The notes below the pieces were generated by a model. That model saw nothing but the letters and a program-made list of their open reading frames with translations. It had not been told where the DNA came from and searched no databases. From the NCBI GenBank assembly GCA_023362775.1, contig JALMGJ010000003.1:50396416-50460415 (forward strand): a DNA stretch of 64,000 nt, written 5' to 3'. Positions 24,171 through 34,222 of the stretch are shown here, piece after piece (positions within the stretch are counted from its first letter, which is position 1; the number at the start of each line of letters is the position of its first letter). Origin of the DNA: Charina bottae (Eukaryota > Chordata > Lepidosauria > Squamata > Charinaidae). Position numbers and translations under genes: made by a program.

Positions 24171-26288
24171 GGACTCCAAGCCTGGCTGGCAGCTCGACAA
24201 GTCAGAGTTTCTCAGAGCTCTGAGCTCTGAGACCTGGCTAACTTTCTATCTTGTTTGCAGGGGTCTACGGACCACTGAAGTTTCCCCCTGGAGAAGGGGG
24301 AACCAGAAGATTGCTCACAGAGCCATTGTAATTGCCCACTCCTGTTTTTCTTTGTTGTTTCCACCGCGGAGAAGAACGGGGGGTGGATGCAATGAAATGG
24401 CCGAAAGAGGATTCTAGCTCTGCAGAGAACAGTAAGTCTCTTGGGAGACACAAGAGTGACAGCCAGCTTTTAGACCACCTTATATTAGTTTTCTTTTTTA
24501 GATTAGTACATTTTTATTATTCTAAAATTTATCTTTGGACTTCGTTCAAAATGTTGGCTAATTTTGTGTTTTCTTTGCTATAATTAATTTTGGTGGAAGC
24601 TTGATAGATTTTATTTTGGCAACATAGTGAACAAGTTTTGTATCTTTCTGCCTTTCTTTTGTATCAGAGAAATTGGGACTTAAGAGACTTTGTTGGTATT
24701 TCTCACTCGACAAACTAACTGACTTTTGAGAAATTGTTTGTTTGGGTTAAGCAGCTTGCAGCCTGAAGAATAAAGAAGAATAAAGAATAAAGTATAGAGA
24801 ATGTGTGCCTCTCTACCTTTTTTTTTTTTCTTTTTCTATTTTTTTTTAGAAAGGATTATTTTTCATTTGGAATATATTTTCATCTTTCCTTTTACAAACT
24901 GTTTGAAATACTGCTCTGTGGAATTTTTTCATTTCTTACTTTAAAAGCTTTTCTCACTTAAAGAAATAGACATTATTGATAAATAATAGAACAGCTGTTC
25001 CTTGCTCCCTGAGAAAAATTTTTGTTTTGACTACGGCAGTTGATTACGCTTTGAACAATAAATAATGGCCTTTCTCACAGTATTTCAGGATTTTAAGGAA
25101 GAAACCAGCAAAAATTTTTTGCAAATTAAGAAATCCATAGAACGTATATTAATAGTTTTGGTGGCTCAGGAACAGAAGATACAAGGGACAGATTTAGAAA
25201 CAGAGGAAAGACCTTTCGAACCAGTAGAGAAACAGGGAAAGAGGACTTTGAATGTATTGGTACAGAAGAAGATTATGATATTTTACAGGAAGTGGTCTAT
25301 TAAATGTTTGGGCATAAATACATTGTGGCAGCTGAGACAGGAAGATTTTAATATGCAAATTGATAGATATGGCAAAATAAACATTTTGATATCCCGCATG
25401 AGTTACAGAAATAAACAAGTTGCATATTGTGATATTGGCATAACCTAAACAGGAGATTTATTGATATTGATTTGGAATGCAAGGTGAATGAAAATGCGGA
25501 TTTGGTATTGTACACAGAGTAAGCACAGATATGAGAAATTTACAGATGCATAAAAACATGATATTTTAAGTGTAAGATACAAGATTATAAATAAATATGT
25601 TGATATTATATATTACTCTTTCTGGAGACACATTTATGAGAAGACAATGAGATGATGAGATGGAATTAGAATGTAGGTTATTACAAGAATATGTTGTATG
25701 TATTAGGTTATATGTTATGTTAGGTTTTGTATTTTTGCTATATTATATATTATGTTATGTAATATGTTAGATTATGTATTAATGGAATATATAGTCATAA
25801 CATGAACAGAATATACTGTATTTTATTAGACGTAGATAAGGCCTTTATTTGTTATACTAATTGGACTTTATTGAAGATATAAATATAGATGTAAAAATGG
25901 AAAGAGCAAATGGAAAACATTTAATTGATGCAACAATGAACATTTGATTACTATTCTAAGGAGTAGAAACCAGAGATGGATTGTTGGAAGATATCAAGAA
26001 AGGCGAAACCTATATGAAGAACAGAAGATTGGATTATAGAAATCAAAGGGTATATGACAAAGAAAAGTTTCTGTGTATTGTATTAAGGACTAACATTTAA
26101 AGTTAATTGTTGTACTTAAAGTTCAAGGATAAATTGGAGGACATCTATTTTCTATATTTTTCTTGTTTGTTATTTTTTGACTTCACTTTTTCTTTTCCCT
26201 TTTCTTACTTTGTATTTCTATTTTTTTTTTCTTTTGTATTAGCTTTTAATGTGTATTTTAAAAATTAATAAAACTTATGTTAAAAAAA
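24171..26288 (+). mobile_element. Complete ORF2-less L1-like insertion
   Basis: A 15-bp duplication GAGAGTAAGAATTTC at 24156-24170 and 26289-26303 defines both ends exactly. The 2118-bp insert starts GGACTCCAAGCCTGGCTGGC, a GC-richer leader like an L1 5' UTR. It carries one short frame (25065-25448), then AT-rich sequence, a T/C-rich 3' region (about 26150-26240) and AATTAATAAAACTTATGTTAAAAAAA. The 3' end resembles the other L1 copies here. No ORF2 is present, so it is a non-autonomous, L1-mobilised element or an internally deleted L1. Confidence 0.8.
25065..25448 (+). pseudogene. Short frame of the ORF2-less L1-like element
   Basis: 127 codons. The first ~75 residues are Lys/Glu-rich and might form a coiled coil (FQDFKEETSKNFLQIKKSIE), the usual N-terminal feature of L1 ORF1. 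After about residue 85 the frame loses that character and ends. No RNA-binding domain was seen. Likely a frameshifted ORF1 remnant. Confidence 0.4.
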
Positions 26289-26303
26289 GAGAGTAAGAAT
26301 TTC

Positions 26304-28273
26304 AGCTGTATCCATCTTTGATTAGGATGTGCATTACAAAGCTAATTTGAACAATTTTTTGAATCAAATCAACTTTCCAAATTTAAATGGATTCATCAGG
26401 CTGAATGAGATGTCCCAGTGGAGTTTGATGATTCAGAAACCCTTTTCCCAAATTGGTTCAGAAAATCAAGCAACCTGATTCGGCACTGTAAATCAAAACA
26501 TTAGATTGATTTAATTTACTGAATTAATGTGAATAGTCAGATTGAATTGATGCTCTGAATCAGATCATTTTTTCAAATAGGATTGTAGCTGATTTACATT
26601 TCCTAACCACAAATAATCATGCAGTGGGAGGAAAAAAATATGGTAAAAGAGATTGCATTGGGAGGGAAAATAAATCACAGTTAAAATGACCATGTAGTTG
26701 ACTTGATTCTAAGTGAAGATCAGGATTTTCACACTAGCAAGATGTTGGTGTCTGTGATAACCAAGAAGTACTGTCTGAAGATCATAAAAAAAGAAAAGCA
26801 ACAATGCTATGAGGAAAACAAAAGCAAAAAAAAATCATTCCTGATGAGGAACAGTGTCAGTGACACAGAGTGTCCCTGGATAATGTGCTGTGATTTTAAC
26901 AGGGGATTATCAAAAAAAGAAGAAAGATGTCTACCCATATAGGCTTGTTGGTTCTGAAACCACAGGTCTCAGAAGATCCTCCTTTTGTGACCTTCTTACC
27001 AGCAAACAAGAATTGATTGAGATATTTCTCCCCTGTGGTCCATCTTCATCCTTTTTTACCTCCTAAAATACAAAATATCTTGCTGCTGTATTATTAAAAT
27101 ACATTCAACAGTGTGGAAAGAAACACTTTGACAAAACCGTTATAGGGTGACTGGTTTTTCCCCATTTCCCAATCGGTCTAAAAAGAATGCAGAAAGATAT
27201 TCCACAGTCTTTTTGTGATGTCTGTAGATTATTTTCCCCACAGACATATAGAGTTTCAGTGACCCGAATCATATCTCCTGCTTCCACAAGTGTAGGCATT
27301 TTGAAGTTTCCATGTCCCATATTTTAATCTTTTACTGTACTTTCAATGGTGCATCCCATGCTGAGGTTAAAAATTGTACTTTTTGTTGTTGTGGTTCCTC
27401 TTTATACATCTTTGGGTACATGCTGAGTCCTGAATGAAATGACTTGTAATGTAGGGATGTCAAATAAAAGATAAAGTTAATCAGGTGGTAATTTCATGGA
27501 TCTAAGCCAACCACCCCTGAATAGGGATGCATTTAGGGCATCAGCAATACTAAGCTGTGGTCATTAGGCTACAAATTTGGAGAAAAAAGAACACTTAATG
27601 GAATGGGGTAAGAGCGATAACCTTCTTTTTATGCCTTTATTGCTAGTATATTTATATTCTGCCTCTATTTTCCAAATGAAAGAACAAGATGGCTAACAGA
27701 ATAAAAATAATATACAGTCCAATTTAAACTCAGTGCTAGAACAATTAAACCAGTACGATAAAATACAGAAACTGCCACTAAAATTCTCTAAAGTGTAGTT
27801 TAAATAGAAATGGCTTCTAGAATACTAATGTTAGGCTTTCAAGGGTCTCCCTGAGGAGGGAGTTCCAAAACTAGAACTGGCATCAGTAAGAATTTTTGCC
27901 AGTGGAAATTGCAAGGGATTATTAGATGAAGCAAATTATCCATCAGGTTATAAGGCACTTATTAAAAATGGCAAGTGTAAATATGCAGATCACAGTCCTT
28001 GTGTTCCAGACCTCTTCTCCTGCAGCTGCAGCCATGGTCTTACCATGCCTTAGTTGTGTTGTGTTGCATCCCACCACACCACACACTCCTTTCTCCAGCA
28101 TTCTTGTGCTAGCTAAGAAGCCAGGATGAATTGGTTTCATAGTTCAGTGTGTGGGGCCAGTTCAAGACAAGCCCCTGCCTGTTGCCATATGACAATTAAA
28201 GGTGCTGACTGTGGAGTGGAGTGGAAGCAGCAGTAAGCTTCATTAGATGAATACTATTGGCTTATACTTTAGT
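26304..28273. other. Non-coding stretch, nothing recognised
   Basis: AT-rich with low-complexity patches. No conserved frame or repeat signature was seen. Confidence 0.45.
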
Positions 28274-28354
28274 CAGTGTTTCTCAAGCATGCTGGCTGTG
28301 GAATTCTAGGTTGAAGTTCATACATCTTAAAGTTGCTGAGGTTGAGAAACACTG
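28274..28354. mobile_element. Palindromic hAT-type MITE, family 3, copy 3 (short)
   Basis: CAGTGTTTCTCAA ... TTGAGAAACACTG with most of the interior missing. A direct repeat CTTTAGT flanks it (28267-28273, 28355-28361), one base short of the 8 bp expected. Confidence 0.75.
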
Positions 28355-28597
28355 CTTTAGTCTATTACCAAACTAGAGGAGCTGTTCCTTCTGACACTTC
28401 CCAGACTGTCTGCATGACATTGTGTTGGTTACGTAGAGTTGGAAAAGTAAACAAAACAAACAAACAAAAAATAGCAGCGAAGGTGACATTTGAACCTTCC
28501 TCAAAGCTACAACTGCCTGTTAGTTCAACACTTTTCTCTCCCTTCTCTTTCTTACTCCTTTATAGATAACACACATGTGCAAAAGCACACACAGACA

Positions 28598-28784
28598 GAG
28601 TCTGTCACAGTCACACAGTCACACAGCTACCTAGAAACATATTTAGGATTCCCTTACTAACTTTGCTCAGACTGAAGAAGCTCCTTGGATAAGGAGCGAA
28701 ACGTTTCCACTGAGAAAATAGAAATCCAGTTGACATGATTCAAGCTACAGACAATTCCACCTGGATGACTGAGAACCTTCATAG
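28598..28784 (+). mobile_element. Penelope-like element terminal fragment, single orientation
   Basis: Same sequence as the right arm of the foldback at 368-742, from about ACACAGCTACCTAGAAACAT to the terminal CTTCATAGAC, but in one orientation only. It holds one intact-looking hammerhead motif. Flanks are CA-rich (ACACACAGACA on both sides), so a target duplication is possible but ambiguous. Confidence 0.75.
28665..28714 (+). ncRNA. Hammerhead ribozyme motif
   Basis: CTGAAGA, helix II GCTCC/GGAGC fully paired around TTGGATAA, then GAAACGTTTC and a downstream CTGAG that pairs with the upstream CTCAG. The core matches the hammerhead consensus. Helix III is the self-complementary ACGT. It is the best-preserved copy of this type in the window on the plus strand. 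Confidence 0.75.
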
Positions 28785-28796
28785 ACACACAGACAC

Positions 28797-29425
28797 ACAA
28801 ATATAAAAACAATAAACACAGCCTTCTTAATATTTCATTGTTCTTAGTGTTTCTTAGCAACCTTAACCCAAATTGTTCCTTGAATAGAAAATGGTGCTTA
28901 ATAATATTGGGGAATAAAAATTCTTACCATAATTTTTTTCATGCACATTGTGCATAATTTGATAGATTGATGTTCATTCCATATGACTTAAATCAGGATT
29001 ATTACTGAGTTTTCTGGCATCGAGAGAAAAATGTTGTACATGAACAACACAGATGTCAGGAAACTGCAGGTGGGGAAAAAAGACAGGAGGGATGATGGAC
29101 AGAACTTTGAGATGATTTGCATAACAAATCCCACATTTATTTATTTATTTAGAATCTTTTCATCCTGATCTTTTTTTTAAAAAAAATCATAGGCTATTAG
29201 CAATAGCTCATATGGCAGGAAAACAAAAATAAGCATTGAATAACAGTTTAGGTAAAAGTTAAAACCTCGGAGGTTAAAAACTATGGCTAAGGCCTAAGGG
29301 AGATCAATAGTGGCACCGGCTGAGCTTCTCCAGGAAGAAATGACCTCATGTGGGATGCCATATCTAAGAGAGTTCTTTTCCCACTTTACCTCAGGTTTTA
29401 GTAGAGCTAGGCAAAACATTTAATA
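28797..29425. other. Non-coding stretch, nothing recognised
   Basis: AT-rich with short A and T runs. Confidence 0.45.
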
Positions 29426-29573
29426 ATTCATAATAATAATTTATTAAACTTGCATGCCACCTGACTCTCAATGACTCTGGGTGGCTCACAACAATCAAAA
29501 CAATCGAAGAGAATATTTGTAGCTCAGGGTTGAACTGTGGAGTCTTTGGTGCTCTCTGAGCCTTGTTGTTTTC

Positions 29574-29619
29574 TTGCAAACATTTCATTGCCAGACTAGG
29601 CAACATCTTCAGTGCGAAA
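29574..29619 (-). ncRNA. Hammerhead ribozyme motif, left arm
   Basis: Minus strand: GCACTGAAGATGTTGCCTAG, helix II GTTGCC/GGCAAT, then GAAATGTTTGC. Core CTGAAGA and GAAA are present. GCA and TGC flank the core for helix I. It is one substitution away from the right-arm copy in the ACGT element (here ATGT). Confidence 0.65.
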
Positions 29620-29703
29620 GGGGAGTGGGACTTGCTCTCTGTTTATATACCCTGGCTTGTCCTGCTTGTCTGCTATATAAACAGAGAGCAAGTCCCACTC
29701 CCC

Positions 29704-29753
29704 TTTCGCACTGAAGATGTTGCCTAGCCTGGCAATGAAACGTCTGCAAGAAA
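29704..29753 (+). ncRNA. Hammerhead ribozyme motif, right arm
   Basis: TTCGCA, CTGAAGA, helix II TTGCC/GGCAA, GAAACGTC (a GTC cleavage triplet), then TGCAAGAA, which can pair with the upstream TTCGCA. This is a complete hammerhead core with the self-complementary ACGT as helix III. Confidence 0.72.
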
Positions 29754-29842
29754 ACAACAAGGCTCAGAGAGCACCAAGGACTCCACAATCAAAACAAATA
29801 CATTACAATAAAACCAATTAAAAGCAAGAAAAAGATAAAAGA

Positions 29843-30123
29843 AAAGAACCTGAAAACCTGGCTCTGCCGCCTTGCGTGGGACCAAGGAAGGGATAGTCGC
29901 TCGTGGGGATGGCTAATACCCTAGAGAGCTCCTCTTTTACATTAGATTAAGTAAGATCATTTTACTACCTTTGCCTCTGGATTCTAATCTTGTTTTATAA
30001 TTTTCATTTTAGATTTTATGTATCCTTTTCGTTTTTGTTTTTACTATTTTATTGTAAACCGCCCAGAGTCCCTCCAGCGGAGGGAGATGGGCGGTGATAT
30101 AAATTTTACAAATAAATAAATAA
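29843..30123 (+). mobile_element. CR1/L2-type LINE 3' fragment, nested
   Basis: It starts in the last ORF2 codons (ACCTGGCTCTGCCGCCTTGC), passes GGGGATGGCTAATACCCTAG, and ends CCGCCCAGAGTCCCTCCAGC ... AAATAAATAAATAAAT. The flanks share ATAAAAGA (29835-29842, 30124-30131), read as a short duplication. It sits inside the opposite-strand CR1/L2 element. Confidence 0.8.
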
Positions 30124-30474
30124 ATAAAAGATGGCAAGAACAACAGACAGGATGGAATCAAGCAAGGGGTCTCCCTCTCCCTCGCCAAAGGCCTGGGTGA
30201 AGAGCCAGGGCTTCACAGCTCTTCTAAACAACAGCAGAGTGGGAACCATCTGCATCTTGGGGGGAACCTCATTCCAGAGGGCCGGTGCTGCTACAGAGCA
30301 GGCATGGATTCCTCTTTGTAACATTGAAGCAGACATTTTCTTTGGAAGGCTAGCAGCTTGCAGTTCCTTTGAAGGTTCTCCATCTATGCTGGCAATGAAA
30401 GGGAAAACTTTGTGCATGTATGCGGATTACCAGAATTTGTTCTGGTTTTTTTTATTCTTACTTTTACTCTAGGT

Positions 30475-30722
30475 TGCTGTATCCTACTTGTATGTGTGCA
30501 TGCCTTCGAGTCAGACTTGACTCCTGGCAACTCCCTGGACAAGTCCCTGCAGTTTTCTTGGCAAGGTTTTTCACAAGTGGTTTGCCATTGCCTGCTTCCT
30601 AGGGCTGAGAGAGAGGGACTGGCCCGAGGTCACCCAGCTGGCTTCATGCCTATGTTGGGACTAGAACTCATGGTCTCCTCATTTCTAGCCTGGTGCCTTA
30701 ACCACTACGCCAACCTGGCCCT
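30475..30722 (-). mobile_element. tRNA-derived SINE, second type, copy 1
   Basis: On the minus strand it starts GGCCAGGTTGGCGTAGTGGT and TTAAGGCACCAGGC (A box region). It continues GAGTTCTAGTCCC (B box region) and TGGGTGACCTCGGGCCAGTC, then TGCCAAGAAAACTGCAGGGA. Related copies are at 39.6 and 63.1 kb. It is a common squamate SINE pattern; the family name is not certain. Confidence 0.75.
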
Positions 30723-31492
30723 CCTATGTACTATCCAATATTACTTTATGTACTATTCTACAATCTATCCACTTATGGTTCTGTATTCTAAGTACAGAAC
30801 AAGAGGTAGGCTTTATTTCAGACACAAAGTATTGTTATACTGTATACTGATCCAGCAGCCAATTTTTGCAATGCAATGCCTTGCTGTAAAATGATGAACT
30901 GAGGCTTGAATTATTATTATTTTTTAAATTTCTGTGCTTTTTTGTGAAGTGTGCTTTTATTTATTGGCTTCTTTGCTTATGTTAGCATCTACGATATAAT
31001 GGGTGGTGATCGTGTTTGGCAGAAGTTGTACAATTTCAGCAGACCCAAGTCAATTTACTGCCTACACACCAGGCTCCAACCCACAAAGATATCACAAAAT
31101 TAGAATCTAATTTTGCAATTAGAAAGCAGCAATCAAAGCATTCCTTGGTGGTCTTGTCAGGCAATTTCTGTCTCAGATCTTAGTCAGATTCCATAGGCTC
31201 ATTTGCTTAAGAGCAATCTGTAGCACCTTGTCTCTTGCTCAGCAAAAAGCCCTACCCCAATCTGCCATCCTTTGGCTGAAGAGCCTGAATGTGTCACTTT
31301 TTTCTTTTCACAGAGACATACGCCACATGTCACACAAAGCTGCTGTCCCCTTGCACATTCTGTATAAACAGTTTCCATAGTTTTCTGAACATACTGCGTA
31401 TTCTGCTAGCAAATTATACTTCTCTCTTAGTAAATGTTTTACATATGAACATGGCTATTGAATAGTAGCAATGTACATGTACTGATTAATCT
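30723..31492. other. Non-coding stretch, nothing recognised
   Basis: AT-rich. No repeat signature was recognised. Confidence 0.45.
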
Positions 31493-31500
31493 CTGTAAGG

Positions 31501-31759
31501 CAGAGCTTTCCAAACTGTGTGTCGCGATACGTTAGTGTGTCGGTTGCAGTGTCTGGGTGTGTCGCGGCTGCTGCTGCCTCCGAGCCCTGCCAGGATTCCA
31601 CACAGGTCCTAGTGCCTGCCTTGTGCCTTGCCGCCTCCAAACCTGCTGTGATTTCATGCAGGTCCTAGTGCCTGCCTTGTGCCCTGCTGTAAGAGTGTGT
31701 CGCGAAATGATGCATGTCTAAAAAGTGTGTCACCAACATGAAAAGTTTGGAAAGCTCTG
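31501..31759. mobile_element. hAT-type MITE, family 1, copy 4
   Basis: Ends CAGAGCTTTCCAAACTGTG and AGTTTGGAAAGCTCTG, flanked by CTGTAAGG (31493-31500) and CTATAAGG (31760-31767), 7 of 8 matching. The interior contains a ~55-bp direct repeat (CAGGTCCTAGTGCCTGCCTT occurs twice), which is absent from the CGG-rich copies. Confidence 0.85.
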
Positions 31760-31767
31760 CTATAAGG

Positions 31768-32257
31768 CTTGATTGGTCGGTAAATTGCTCTAGAGGTTTT
31801 CTTGCTTGCCACTTACATATTATGCTGTTATTTTAGCCCTAACCTGATAATATCCATACAGGACATTCATTCACAAAATATATGTGTTTTGCTCTAATAT
31901 ATGTCAATTTAACACACACACAAACAGAGATAAAGGTTTGGGAGCTACACTTTTGCTTAGCAATAATAACAAGTACATTCTCATTTGTGCACCAGTAGCA
32001 ACCAAGTGAAGACTAGTATGAATTCCTACCTCACGATACTCTATCGATGAGGAAAGAGTGAATGGGAAGAAATTTCAGGGTTCCTTGTACCACAGAATAC
32101 TCTTGGCTTGTTTGAAATCTTGACTGTTTTGTTATGACTATTTTTACAATTTTACTTGAAGGAAAAATGAGATAGCCCTTTCTATAGACTGAATGAACAT
32201 ACTGCGGGGCTAGCCCTACAGTATATACTGAGGTGGTCTTGCACTACTGTCACACTG
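31768..32257. other. Non-coding stretch, nothing recognised
   Basis: AT-rich with no recognisable feature. Confidence 0.45.
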
Positions 32258-32267
32258 CCCTGATGGA

Positions 32268-32455
32268 TCAGAAGAAGTTTGGTAGCACCTTTTCCAAATA
32301 ACAAATTTGATCAAAAGGCAGAAGCTTTAATGAACTGCAGCCACATCATCAGATGTGGCTTATGCCTTTTCATAAAATGTGTTAGTTGGAAAAGGTGTGA
32401 TCAGACCCCTTCTGATTCTTTGTTACTACAGACTACCAAAGCTCTCCTCCTACAT
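32268..32455. mobile_element. Degenerate Penelope-like foldback, third locus
   Basis: The left part 32268-32320 and right part 32363-32420 are diverged reverse complements (about 21 of 27 bases match between 32294-32320 and 32363-32389, without indels). The right arm runs about 40 nt further (TACTACAGACTACCAAAGCT). The loop holds a hammerhead-like sequence. Flanks CCCTGATGGA and CCCTTGATGA may be an eroded target duplication. It resembles a ribozyme-bearing repeat I recall from turtle and crocodile genomes; that match was not tested. Confidence 0.5.
32321..32362 (-). ncRNA. Degenerate hammerhead-like motif
   Basis: Minus strand: CTGATGATGTGGCTGCAGTT, then CATTAAAGC. The CTGATGA core is present, but the second core element reads TAAA instead of GAAA and helix II is weak. 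Probably inactive. Confidence 0.4.
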
Positions 32456-32549
32456 CCCTTGATGAATGCTCATTTATTGTTCTTTGAAGGGAGTTTTTTT
32501 ACATGTACCTCTGCACATCCAAATTATGCCTTGATTCCTCATCATGTGC

Positions 32550-32872
32550 TAGGCTGACCATATTTCAGGATGGCAAAATGGGATGGGGTCTTATTTAATA
32601 TTCTGTATTCATGAGAAAGACAGGGGTCCCCGCACCCCAGCCCACGCTATTGGCTCCCACCTGCAAACCCCACCCCCTGGTCCGTGCGATTGGCTCCTGC
32701 CTGCAAACCCCGGCCCCCAGTCCGCACTCCGGCTCAGATCCTCCTTCCGCGCCATTCCTGCCGGGTTTGAAAAACGGGACAAAATTGAGATTTTTATGAA
32801 AATGACGGGATGGTTGAAAAATGCTAAAAAAACAGGACTGTCCCGTTCAAAATGGGACGTATGGTCAGCCTA
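32550..32872. mobile_element. hAT-type MITE, family 2, copy 2
   Basis: Ends TAGGCTGACCATA and TATGGTCAGCCTA, with an exact 8-bp duplication TCATGTGC at 32542-32549 and 32873-32880. The internal CAAACCCC/GATTGGCTCC repeats match the copy at 33.86 kb in inverted orientation. Confidence 0.92.
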
Positions 32873-32880
32873 TCATGTGC

Positions 32881-33855
32881 AGGAGCCTTCCACATAGAGT
32901 CCTATACATGCAGAGAATGCTTTCTGATGGACATCAAATAGATGCTTGGTGAGGGATCTATGGCAAAGGTAGCATGCTGAGCTTATACGGGCCATGATTC
33001 CTTCCATATGATCATTCAAAACATCTCAAAACAGACCAAGACTTGGGTCTCTTCACTGCAAATGTAATCAGCCACTGCTAGTATTCAAATAGCTGTTTTG
33101 GTAATTCAGTCAGCTCATGGAACTGTACTACTGAAGTTTCATGTTGTGAATTAAAATCACCTTAAGATGAAATATACAGTATGTCCCATGACATCTAAGA
33201 GGAAGTTTGAAAGTGAGATAATAAATGTTAAAGACTTTTTTTTTCCAAGCGGAAGCTTTCAAGGAAGCAATGTCCATTTGAAAAGCTCTGTGCTGCAGTC
33301 CTATTATCACCATAGATAATTACTGGTTTTTTAACCGAGCAATGAAAAAAGAAATACTGTTCACATTTTAAAAGAATTATTCATGCTATGCTATATACTG
33401 CCTTAATAAAACAGAATAGTTTTTTTTTCAATAGTCATTGTTGCTTTATGGTTTTTTTTTAAAAAAACACCATAGAAAAGATGGTGGAATAATGCTGCAT
33501 ATAATTTGGAATCTGCCATATACTGGCATAACAGTAATAAAAAGCTACCATTTGACAAAGTCCATGAATGGCTAATAAAATGAATGGGAAAAGACTTTTA
33601 TTTCACAGCATGATAAGTTGTAATAAGCACTGAGGCAGTTTTGTGTTTTTGAAAAAAAACCACAGACAGAAAAGCTAATGGTGCCCCTGTTCTAAGTGCA
33701 GAAGGATGTATTTCAAAAACTAAATATGAATCTTCTACTGGGACTTCAGTATTGATGAATTTTTTCCCAACCCAGTGGCTTTTTCTTACTTCAGGAAAAA
33801 GTTGCTTGAAGCACAGAGTTATGTTCAGGTTGAGATCCCACAAGGTTCTGGTTGT
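32881..33855. other. Non-coding stretch, nothing recognised
   Basis: AT-rich DNA between two family 2 MITEs. Short frames only. Confidence 0.45.
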
Positions 33856-33863
33856 GCTTTGAT

Positions 33864-34222
33864 TAGGCTGACCATACGTCCCGTTTTGAATGGGACAGTC
33901 CCGTTTTTTAAGCATTTTTCAACTGTCTCGTCGTTTTCATAAAAATCTCAATTTTGTCCCGTTTTTCAAACCTGGAGAGAATGGCGTGGAAGGAGGATCT
34001 GAGCCTGAATGCGGACTGGGGTGGGGTTTGCAGGCGGGAGCCAATTGCACGGACCGGGGGCGGGGTTTGCAGACAGGAGCCAATTGCGTGGACCAGGGGG
34101 TGGGGTTTGCAGGCGGGAGCCAATCGTGTGGACCGGGGGCAGGGACCCCTGTCTTTTTCATGAATACGGAATATTACATAAGACGTCGTCCCATTTTACC
34201 ATCCTAAAATATAGTCAGCCTA
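33864..34222. mobile_element. hAT-type MITE, family 2, copy 3
   Basis: Ends TAGGCTGACCATACG and TATAGTCAGCCTA, with an exact 8-bp duplication GCTTTGAT at 33856-33863 and 34223-34230. The interior has a ~40-bp unit (GGTTTGCAGGCGGGAGCCAA) repeated about three times. It is oriented opposite to copy 2. Confidence 0.92.

Larger units (their letters stand above)
29504..29784. mobile_element. Penelope-like element foldback, second locus
   Basis: Arms 29536-29649 and 29674-29787 are reverse complements (about 114 bp) around a 24-nt loop. The left arm continues ~32 nt further out to the end GAGAATATTTGTAGCTC, the same end as in the PLE at 60.15 kb. A 13-bp direct repeat ACAATCAAAACAA at 29491-29503 and 29785-29797 marks the target duplication. 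Each arm contains a hammerhead motif. This subtype has different helices from the foldback at 368-742. Confidence 0.75.
29426..30400 (-). mobile_element. CR1/L2-type LINE 3' end, interrupted twice
   Basis: On the minus strand, 30130-30400 encodes the C-terminal ORF2 part (SVAAPALWNEVPPKMQMV, then LFRRAVKPWLFTQAFGEGEG). The 3' untranslated region continues to the left as TTTTAATTGGTTTTATTG and CCACCCAGAGTCATTGAG, ending in TTATTATTATT near 29430. Two later insertions break it: a PLE foldback (29504-29784) and a plus-strand CR1/L2 fragment (29843-30123). The layout of the untranslated region matches that of the inverted copy at 54.07-54.26 kb. Confidence 0.7.

Noticed and set aside
29843..30400. 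Twin-priming inversion of one CR1/L2 copy
   Set aside because: Twin priming puts the inverted part on the 5' side of the sense 3' part. Here the opposite-strand piece lies beyond the 3' tail and continues on the other side of the insert, so nesting explains it better.
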